From assembly GCA_040007095.1 (NCBI GenBank), contig JBDTVS010000103.1:1-47823 (forward strand): 47,823 nucleotides of DNA. Reading direction: 5' to 3'. Each line of letters begins with the position of its first letter. Position 1 is the first letter of the stretch. The notes below the pieces were generated by a model. That model had not been told where the DNA came from, made no database searches, and was given only the letters and a program-made list of their open reading frames with translations. Source of the DNA: JBDTVS01 sp040007095. GTDB lineage: Bacteria > Acidobacteriota > Vicinamibacteria > Vicinamibacterales > CAVVIG01. Shown here in pieces: positions 41,856 to 47,823 of the stretch. The position numbers and the translations under genes were made by a program.

Positions 41856-43961
41856 CTACGTCGTCGGCTTGTGCAACACCGGCTGGACGCTCTGTTTCTT
41901 CTTGCCGGTCAGGCCCTGAATCTGCAAAGTCGGCTGCTCCTTGAGCACTTCCTGACGGTAGAGTCGCGCCATCTCTTCGTGGTAGCGCGCGTCTTTCTCA
42001 GGCGCGTCCTTCTGCTGGCGCGCCTTCAGCTTTTCCTCTCGCGAGTTCTTGGCGATGCCCAGATCGTCGAGGTCCGTCTGCGCGCCGGCGGCTACCGCTT
42101 CGGCGTTCAGCACGAGGGATGTCTCGGTCGAGACGAGCGGCACGTTCTTGTTGCCGGCGAAAATCTCGTGCCGGCCGTGCTCGTCGTACCATTTGGTCAA
42201 GGTCGCGGTCATGTGCATCTTCTCGATGATGTTGCGCCAGCCGATCCCCGTGTTGTACGCGCAGAAGGAAATCTCGCCCTGTTGCGTGGCATAGGGAATG
42301 ATGCACATCTCGGTGCGGCGGAAGTCGTAGTTGAACAGATCCTGGAACCACATGCCGGCGATGAACAGGAAGTTCCACCGGTCCGCCCGGCGCTTCGCGA
42401 TGTCCTGCGCCGTCCGATCGCCTTCGACCTTGCCGTAAGCGCCCGACTGGGCTTTCTTCGTCGCGCCGAACGTCTTGTCGAACTTCTTCAAGAGGTCGGT
42501 CAGCTTGAAGTGGGTGGGCGCCTTGAACGGATCGTAGTTCCGCATGACCGCGAGCGTCATCCCGAGCACGGACAGTCTTTTGCCCCGCCCGGCGTCGTTC
42601 ACCTGGGCCACGTCCTTGGCGAGCTGCTCGGCATGCAGGAAGGCCGTCACCGGCACGGCTTCCTTGGTTTCCTTGTCGATCATCATCGCCATCCCGATGC
42701 CGCAGTTGGGATGGCAGCCGCAGGTCAGCTGACCCCAGGGGGCGTCGGGTCCGTGCACGACGTCCGCCCAATCGGTGAAGGTGCCCATGAACGAGATCGG
42801 GAACCAGTCGCGGATGGGCTCCCCCAATCCGGTCTGGTTTTTCACGTCGTGGGCCAGATGCGAGAGCGTATAGCGCTGCGCCTCGCGCCGCTCGTCGGTG
42901 ATCTCTTCGTCGCGACCGGTAAAGGACACCGGCTGGAACGACAGGAAATTGATCTTCTTCGGATTATCGAGCGCGAACTCGATGACGCGGCCGACCTGCT
43001 CGTTGTTCAGACCGTTGACGATGGTGATGACCGGCACGATGTCGACGCCGGCTGCGTGCAGATTTTCAATCGCCCGAAGCTTGACGTCGAACAGGTTGCC
43101 GACGCGACGATGGGAATTAGCCGCATTGCCGATTCCGTCGAATTGCAGGTAGGCATAGCGCAGACCGGCGTCGGCGGCCGCCTTGGCAAATGCCGGATCC
43201 TTCGCGAATTCGATGCCGTTGGTCGCGGCCTGCACGCTGTTGTAGCCCACCGTGCGTGCGTAGCGGACGGCATCCAGGAAGTAGGGGGAGATGGTCGGCT
43301 CGCCGCCGGAGAACTGGACCGACATCTGCCGCCGAGGCTTGATGGTGATCGCGTTGTCGAGGACGGTCTTGATGTCGTCCCAGGTGAGCTCGTGGACGAA
43401 ACCGACCTGGTTCGCGTCCATGAAGCACGGGTCGCACATCATGTTGCAGCGGTTGGTGAGGTCAACCGTGAGCACCGACCCGCGGCCGTGCTTCACCGTG
43501 CTGCTGCCGTGATTGTGCAGCTTCTCGTCGTTGTGCGCCCGGATGTCGCGCCCGGGAAAGACATCCTCGAGGTGTTTGAAGAATGCCGGATCCATGGCCA
43601 TGACGTCCTCGAAATGGCCGTGAATCGGGCAGTCTTTCACCATCAGGATCTTGCCGCCCCGTTCGAGAATGGTCGCCTTGATCTCGCCGACTTTCTCGTT
43701 CAGAAGGATGCTGACGTCCTTCTTGCCGTCGAGGATTTCCTGACGCGCCTCGCGCACGCATGTCGGGCAGAGCGAGTCGGTTTCGCGCGGCCAGCCAAGC
43801 GGCGGCTTGGTCTTCTGATAGGACTTCAACAGCGGCTTATCCGACCAGGCCGGGATGAATGACGGCCTCTGGCTGACCTTGTTCAGGCTGTTGAAGACCA
43901 TCCAGGCGCCGTTGGCGGCCATTGCCAGGCCCTTCTCGACGTACTTGATCGGTGCGTGCAT
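41856..43961 (-). CDS. Radical SAM protein of the MJ0619/Tes family
   Basis: The 701-residue enzyme carries the [4Fe-4S] motif Cys172-x3-Cys176-x2-Cys179 in LTNRCNMMCDPCFMDANQVG, and the SAM-binding MSVQFSGGEPTISPYFLDAV. Upstream are CPTC (65-68) and CPIHGHFED (111 onward), and near the C-terminus FNYDFRRTEMCIIPYATQQG with ISFCAYN and CGCHPNCGIGM, which provide further Cys ligands. This layout fits MJ0619-type proteins: the archaeal tetraether lipid synthase (Tes) and proposed pterin methylases. Ether- or tetraether-like membrane lipid synthesis is therefore a candidate role, with pterin methylation an alternative (folE is 1.2 kb away). ATG 43961 follows GAGGGAGAGAG. It diverges from the ypdA-like gene and ends at a terminator. 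Confidence 0.85.
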   Translation of the reverse strand: MHAPIKYVEKGLAMAANGAWMVFNSLNKVSQRPSFIPAWSDKPLLKSYQKTKPPLGWPRETDSLCPTCVREARQEILDGKKDVSILLNEKVGEIKATILERGGKILMVKDCPIHGHFEDVMAMDPAFFKHLEDVFPGRDIRAHNDEKLHNHGSSTVKHGRGSVLTVDLTNRCNMMCDPCFMDANQVGFVHELTWDDIKTVLDNAITIKPRRQMSVQFSGGEPTISPYFLDAVRYARTVGYNSVQAATNGIEFAKDPAFAKAAADAGLRYAYLQFDGIGNAANSHRRVGNLFDVKLRAIENLHAAGVDIVPVITIVNGLNNEQVGRVIEFALDNPKKINFLSFQPVSFTGRDEEITDERREAQRYTLSHLAHDVKNQTGLGEPIRDWFPISFMGTFTDWADVVHGPDAPWGQLTCGCHPNCGIGMAMMIDKETKEAVPVTAFLHAEQLAKDVAQVNDAGRGKRLSVLGMTLAVMRNYDPFKAPTHFKLTDLLKKFDKTFGATKKAQSGAYGKVEGDRTAQDIAKRRADRWNFLFIAGMWFQDLFNYDFRRTEMCIIPYATQQGEISFCAYNTGIGWRNIIEKMHMTATLTKWYDEHGRHEIFAGNKNVPLVSTETSLVLNAEAVAAGAQTDLDDLGIAKNSREEKLKARQQKDAPEKDARYHEEMARLYRQEVLKEQPTLQIQGLTGKKKQSVQPVLHKPTT

Positions 43962-44129
43962 GCTCTCTCCCTCTATGTGCAACTCGTTTGAATTCTGGTA
44001 AAGCATAGAGGAGAAAAGGCTTGATGTGTCGGAATTTCGGTGAACTGGCCAATCCCCGCCCCGAGCGGGCAATAAGGAGACTGGAAGGGCAACTGGCGCC
44101 GTGAGCTGGCGGGGGTACGGCCCTCCCCA

Positions 44130-44153
44130 GGGTCGGGTTTGACCCGCCGACCC
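44130..44153. promoter_or_regulatory. Hairpin upstream of the ypdA-like gene
   Basis: GGGTCGG (44130-44136) pairs with CCGACCC (44147-44153) around a 10-nt loop, about 30 nt before the ATG. An inner alternative pairing CGGGT-TTG-ACCCG exists. It lies in the 222-bp divergent gap. It might be an operator or leader hairpin. No known regulator motif is recognised. Confidence 0.45.
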
Positions 44154-44183
44154 GCCAGCCACCTGTCCTTGTAGAATCGCTGT

Positions 44184-45215
44184 ATGGCCGTTCGCGATCT
44201 TCTCATCATCGGCGCCGGACCCTCGGGATTGTCCGCCGCCATTGCCGCAAAGCAGCGCGGGCTCGACTACCAGGTGATCGAGCGTGGCGCGCTCGTCAAT
44301 TCCATTTTCAACTTTCCGCCGCAGATGGTGTTCTTCACGACACCCGAGCTGCTCGAAATCGGCGGCCTGCCGTTTGTCTCGCCTTACGACAAGCCGACGC
44401 GCGCCGAAGCGCTGCGCTACTACCGGAGGGTCGTCGAGGCGTTCGATCTGCAGATCGCGTTCGAGGAAACCGTGCTGTCGATCGACCGTGAAGACGACCA
44501 TCCGAGCGACGATCCCGGGGTGCGGGACTCAGGGCTGTTCGCGATCGAGACCCGCTCGGCCCGAGGCGTTCGCCGCGTCCGGCATGCGAAGCATGTCGTG
44601 CTGGCGATCGGCTACTACGACCTGCCGAACTACCTGAACGTCCCGGGCGAAGACCTGCCGCACGTGCATCACTACTATTCGGAGCCGCATCCGTACTACC
44701 GCCAGCGGGTCGTCATCGTCGGGGGCGGCAATTCGGCGGCGGAATCCGCGTTGGAGCTGTTCCGTGCTGGCGTGCACGTCACGATGGTTCACCGCCACGC
44801 CGAGCTCAAGCGAACCATCAAGTACTGGGTCAGGCCGGACATCGAAAACCGGATCAAGGAAGGGTCGATCGCCGGCCGGTTCAATACGCTGCTGTCGGAA
44901 ATTCGGCCGACGTCGGTCATTCTCGCGACAGGCGGAGCGGGCGCGGCACGGCAGGAGGAGGAACTGCCGGCGGACGCCGTGTTTCTGCTGACCGGCTACC
45001 ACACCGATTGGGATCTCATGGAGCGTGCGGGCATCGCGCTGAGCGAGACGCGCGTGCCGACCTACGATCCCGAGACGTTCGAGACCAACGTGCCGCGCCT
45101 GTTCCTCGCCGGCGGTGCGATCTGCGGCCGGGATACGAGCAACGTATTCATCGAGAACGGGCGGTTCCACGGTGAGAAGATCGTGGCGACCATCGCGGAG
45201 CGGTCAACCACGTGA
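44184..45215 (+). CDS. ypdA: YpdA-like FAD-dependent thiol-disulfide oxidoreductase
   Basis: The 343-residue flavoprotein has an FAD-binding GAGPSGLSAAIAAKQRGLDY, the family motif SIFNFPPQMVFFTTPELLEI, a NAD(P)H-binding VVIVGGGNSAAESALELF and a C-terminal FLAGGAICGRDTSNVFIENG FAD loop. Members (YpdA/Bdr) reduce bacillithiol disulfide in Firmicutes; whether bacillithiol occurs here is unknown. ATG 44184 begins just before the Rossmann strand. It diverges from the radical SAM gene; a functional link, for example a redox partner, is speculative. Confidence 0.88.
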   Translation: MAVRDLLIIGAGPSGLSAAIAAKQRGLDYQVIERGALVNSIFNFPPQMVFFTTPELLEIGGLPFVSPYDKPTRAEALRYYRRVVEAFDLQIAFEETVLSIDREDDHPSDDPGVRDSGLFAIETRSARGVRRVRHAKHVVLAIGYYDLPNYLNVPGEDLPHVHHYYSEPHPYYRQRVVIVGGGNSAAESALELFRAGVHVTMVHRHAELKRTIKYWVRPDIENRIKEGSIAGRFNTLLSEIRPTSVILATGGAGAARQEEELPADAVFLLTGYHTDWDLMERAGIALSETRVPTYDPETFETNVPRLFLAGGAICGRDTSNVFIENGRFHGEKIVATIAERSTT

Positions 45216-45399
45216 GGCGGTGATCGCGCTATCCACCGGCCGTTGCGATCGGCAATCCGTTGCTCGTTCGATCCAGCAGATCAGCGCCCGGTTTGTGTCA
45301 GTTGCGTCCCGAATCTCTGAATTCTGGACACGAGCTCGGCAACCACGAAAGACCGACGCGGTTGCATTTGGCGCTCGACAGAGCAGCCAGGTCAGGCCA

Positions 45400-46074
45400 C
45401 TAATGGGCGACGTGCGTGGCGCCCGGCGTGCGTCCGAGCATCAGCTTCATCTCGAGCAGTTCGACCAGCGATTCGGCGCGCGAGCGCAGGCACTGGCGTT
45501 CGAGGAGCGCCTGTTTCTCGATGGGCTCGAGGTCGAGATATTGGGCCAGCGCGTTCACCAGCTCTTCGTCCGCCATGCCTGCCGGAATCATCGGGTCGGG
45601 ACCTGGCGCGCTCGCGTTCGCGCGTGCGGTCGGCGACTGACCGAGGTCGCGATCGATGGACGGCGCGAGCAGGACCTCGAGCCTGGACCGCTGATGCTGC
45701 AGGGCGGCGCGGTCCGCCGCGCCCAACGTCCGCTCGACCAGCGGCTCGATCAGCGCGCGGCGGTAGCGGCGGTCGTGGTTCTCCTCGAGAATGCGAAAGC
45801 GCTCGACCCCGCGAAGCACGATGTTGTAGCGGCCGTCGTCCAGCCGCTCGACGTGGGTGATGACGCTGCTGCAGCCGATCGGGTAGATCGCCGGCGAGGC
45901 GTCGTACTCGTGCTCCCATCCGGCCTTGAGCAACACCATGCCGATCATGCGGTCGTTGTCGATTGCGTCGGCGACCATCTCGCGGTACCGCGGCTCGAAG
46001 ATGTGGAGCGGCAGGAAGACGTTCGGGAACAGCACGACGTTGGGCAGCGGGAAGAGGGGCAGCAGATCGGCCAT
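45400..46074 (-). CDS. LON substrate-binding domain protein
   Basis: The 224-residue protein starts with the LON N-terminal domain (LLPLFPLPNVVLFPNVFLPL and HIFEPRYREMVADAIDNDRM) and has the RYNIVLRGVERFRILEENH strand pair, without any ATPase or protease domain. Stand-alone LON-domain proteins (COG2802) have no firmly known role. It starts 5 nt after the stop of the VWA gene on the same strand, and so is the last gene of the AAA-VWA-LON operon. ATG 46074 begins MADLLPLFPLP, the family start. Confidence 0.9.
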   Translation of the reverse strand: MADLLPLFPLPNVVLFPNVFLPLHIFEPRYREMVADAIDNDRMIGMVLLKAGWEHEYDASPAIYPIGCSSVITHVERLDDGRYNIVLRGVERFRILEENHDRRYRRALIEPLVERTLGAADRAALQHQRSRLEVLLAPSIDRDLGQSPTARANASAPGPDPMIPAGMADEELVNALAQYLDLEPIEKQALLERQCLRSRAESLVELLEMKLMLGRTPGATHVAH

Positions 46075-46079
46075 GGGCA

Positions 46080-47348
46080 CTAATGAATCGTCTTGGTTTT
46101 CTTGTCCATGTAGTCCATCAAGACGTACTGGCCGAGCGTATAGGGCGTCGTGAAGTACGCCTTGCCCTTGCAGATCTCCGCGACCCGGCGTACGAAGCTG
46201 ACCAGGTCGTAGTCGCGCGCCAGCATGAACGTGTTGATCATGATGCCGCTCTTGCGGCACGCCGCCACCTCAGCGCACGTCTCGGCGACGATGAACGGGT
46301 CGAGGCCGAAGGCGTTTTTGTAGATCCGCCCGTCGGGCTGGGTCAACGCGGACGGCTTGCCGTCGGTGATCATGATGATCTGCCGCATGTCTTTTCGCTG
46401 CCGGTCGAGGATCCGGCGCGACAGTCGCAGGCCTTCACGCGTATTGGTGTAGTAGGGGCCGACGCGCACGCGCCCGAGCTCGGCGAGCGGAATCTCCTCG
46501 GCCGAATCGTGGAACAGCACGACGTTGAGCGCGTCGCCGGGGTACTGCACTTTGATCAGCTGGGCCAGCGCGAGGGCCACTCGCTTGGCGGGCGTGAACC
46601 GATCTTCGCCGTACAGGATCATGCTGTGGCTGCAGTCGAGCATCAGCACCGTGGCGCACGAGCTCTGATATTCGCCCTGCACCACCATCAGATCTTCATG
46701 CGTCACGTGCAGGCGCGTGGTGCTCTCGCCGCGCTCGTGCTGACGCTGCGCGGCGTTCAGCAGGGTCGCGGCCGCGTCGAGATTCATCGTGTCGCCGAAC
46801 TCGTACGGCTTGGGGGCGCCGGTGGTCTCGACACCGGTGGCCTGCTCGCGCGTGTCGTGCCGCCCGTAGCTGCTCTTCCCGAGCGAGCCGAGCAAATCGC
46901 GCAGCGCGCGATAGCCGAGGAAATCCAGCGCCTTGTCGGTGACCTCGAAGGTGGTGGACTGGGGTGCGTCCGGTCCGCCTTCGCCACGACCCTGTCGCCG
47001 TTCGCGCTCGGCCTCGAGATCGGGCGGCGCCGTGATGTAGCCCTGCTCGGTCATGCGTTCGATGATTTGCTGGATGAGATCCTCGAGCTTCGAGCGGGCA
47101 TCGGCCTGATCGCCGTCCGCCGGATCGCCGAGCAGCCGCTCGATGGTCTCCTCGGGCAGCACGCCGCCGTTGAACAGGGCGTCGAGAATCGCGTCGTGAA
47201 GCGCCTGCATCGTGCGCTCGGCCTCTCCCGTGGCGTACGGGTTTTCGAACCCGCTCGAGAGCAGCAAATTCGAGAGCTTCGAAACCAGATCTTCCAGATC
47301 CAGATCGTCGAGGTCGTTGCCGGTGAACTTGCTGTAGCGGTACTTCAT
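46080..47348 (-). CDS. VWA-domain protein (partner of a MoxR/Mg-chelatase-like ATPase)
   Basis: The 422-residue protein has a C-terminal von Willebrand A domain with the MIDAS residues in VLMLDCSHSMILYGEDRFTP (Asp-x-Ser-x-Ser), then QIIMITDGKPSALTQPDGRI. Its N-terminal half is helical and charged (LDDLDLEDLVSKLSNLLLSS). VWA proteins of this kind act with AAA ATPases in metal insertion or macromolecular remodelling. It lies 4 nt after the ATPase stop on the same strand. ATG 47348 is chosen; the upstream frame is not family-like. Confidence 0.88.
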   Translation of the reverse strand: MKYRYSKFTGNDLDDLDLEDLVSKLSNLLLSSGFENPYATGEAERTMQALHDAILDALFNGGVLPEETIERLLGDPADGDQADARSKLEDLIQQIIERMTEQGYITAPPDLEAERERRQGRGEGGPDAPQSTTFEVTDKALDFLGYRALRDLLGSLGKSSYGRHDTREQATGVETTGAPKPYEFGDTMNLDAAATLLNAAQRQHERGESTTRLHVTHEDLMVVQGEYQSSCATVLMLDCSHSMILYGEDRFTPAKRVALALAQLIKVQYPGDALNVVLFHDSAEEIPLAELGRVRVGPYYTNTREGLRLSRRILDRQRKDMRQIIMITDGKPSALTQPDGRIYKNAFGLDPFIVAETCAEVAACRKSGIMINTFMLARDYDLVSFVRRVAEICKGKAYFTTPYTLGQYVLMDYMDKKTKTIH

Positions 47349-47352
47349 GGGA

Positions 47353-47823
47353 TCAGTTGTAGTACTTCTTCTTCCCGGTCGGCATGCGAACCTCTTCTTC
47401 GAGCGGTGCTTCCTCGCGCCGGCCCGGCCGACGAGGCGCGGCCTCGTTGGCGGCGTAGCCGCGCTCGTCGCTGCGCGTGATCTTCTTCTGCGCGTAGAGC
47501 CCTTCAAGCACGAAGTCGATCGCCGATGCGACCGCCGGTGCGGCGGCGCCTGCCGCCACGCCGGCCCGATCGGCGAGCGCCCGCAGGCCCTGGACGTTGC
47601 TCGTCAGCGAGACCACTTCGTCCGATGACGTGTCGTCGCTCAGCGGCAGGGAGCCGCCGAGGTCGAACCATTCGGTCACGGTGCGCGTGTCGGCGCCTTC
47701 GAACCGACCGGCGAAGACGTTGCCGACCGCCGCGCGAATCAGATCGCGCGCGATCTGCTCGGCGCCTCGCAGCTCGCCCTCGTACTCGAGCTCGAACTTG
47801 CCGGTGATCGACGGCAGCGCCGC
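47353..47823 (-). CDS. AAA ATPase C-terminal part (Mg-chelatase/MoxR-like), cut by the window edge
   Basis: The open frame continues to the right edge with no start. The visible 156 residues include LPSITGKFELEYEGELRGAE, DLIRAAVGNVFAGRF and an Ala-rich tail ending PTGKKKYYN. This is the C-terminal lid and tail region of the AAA ATPases that pair with VWA proteins (MoxR-like or Mg-chelatase ChlI-like). The nucleotide-binding part is outside the window, so the subfamily is not settled. The stop is 4 nt before the VWA start, so the two are co-transcribed. Confidence 0.8.
   Translation of the reverse strand, partial: AALPSITGKFELEYEGELRGAEQIARDLIRAAVGNVFAGRFEGADTRTVTEWFDLGGSLPLSDDTSSDEVVSLTSNVQGLRALADRAGVAAGAAAPAVASAIDFVLEGLYAQKKITRSDERGYAANEAAPRRPGRREEAPLEEEVRMPTGKKKYYN

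Noticed and set aside
41760..43862. 700-codon plus-strand frame
   Set aside because: It is antisense to the radical SAM gene, which has all its family Cys motifs; the plus-strand product has no domain and is Val/Leu/Arg-rich as expected for a shadow.
40030..43961. A pterin-lipid operon joining folE and the radical SAM gene
   Set aside because: The genes are on opposite strands and separated by two other genes and a terminator; only a loose neighbourhood link can be stated.
43962..44501. N-terminal extension of the radical SAM frame
   Set aside because: The frame is open up to 44501 but this part overlaps the ypdA start antisense and has no similarity to the family; ATG 43961 has a good Shine-Dalgarno.

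Overview
The window is high-GC bacterial chromosome. Several things point to an acidobacterium, probably Vicinamibacteria-like, although no rRNA gene is present to prove it: secreted families typical of that phylum (a PDLSGVW-type protein at 7924-8745), an mreBCD-PBP2-RodA-RNase G cluster, and a bacterial homologue of the MJ0619/Tes radical SAM family. This placement is an inference from gene content.

Positions 1 to about 10,050 form a decayed accessory region. It holds three remnants of rve-type transposases, an intact-looking giant TIR-NACHT-WD40 protein (1266-5246), the truncated tail of a CHAT (caspase-like) protein just upstream of it, a truncated TPR protein, and two paralogous vapBC toxin-antitoxin modules. 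One vapBC module is intact; in the other, compensating and disabling indels have fused and broken the genes. Two families of dispersed repeats flank these pieces, and a tRNA-Leu(CAG) gene whose 3' end faces the region marks its right edge.

From 10,684 onward the window is mostly chromosomal housekeeping: an LppP/LprE-like secreted protein, SppA, a PpiD/SurA-like periplasmic foldase, the rod-shape operon mreB-mreC-mreD-mrdA-rodA followed by rng, a secreted protein, and a short MGMT-family protein. Next comes a nucleoside salvage operon: pyrimidine phosphorylase, CNT transporter, purine phosphorylase, and a cytidine deaminase fused to an ABM-like domain. It is followed by mtnA and tsaD. After that come a NUDIX hydrolase, an APC permease, an HD protein, an ABC exporter with two ATPases and two permeases, a GGCT-like protein, a degenerate receiver, folE, DUF423, the radical SAM protein, a YpdA-like flavoprotein, and a LON-domain / VWA / AAA ATPase cluster cut by the right edge.

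The most unusual signal outside genes is a family of four long-hairpin elements (23402-23578, 28537-28702, 28699-28910, 30085-30235). They share a degenerate core and a 5-nt-loop apical hairpin whose stem pairs covary between copies. In three of them the outer arms are nearly perfect inverted repeats with (in the two neighbours and the tsaD copy) mutually unrelated sequences. They sit exactly at gene ends or starts: over the stop codons of two genes, and 2 nt before the tsaD start.
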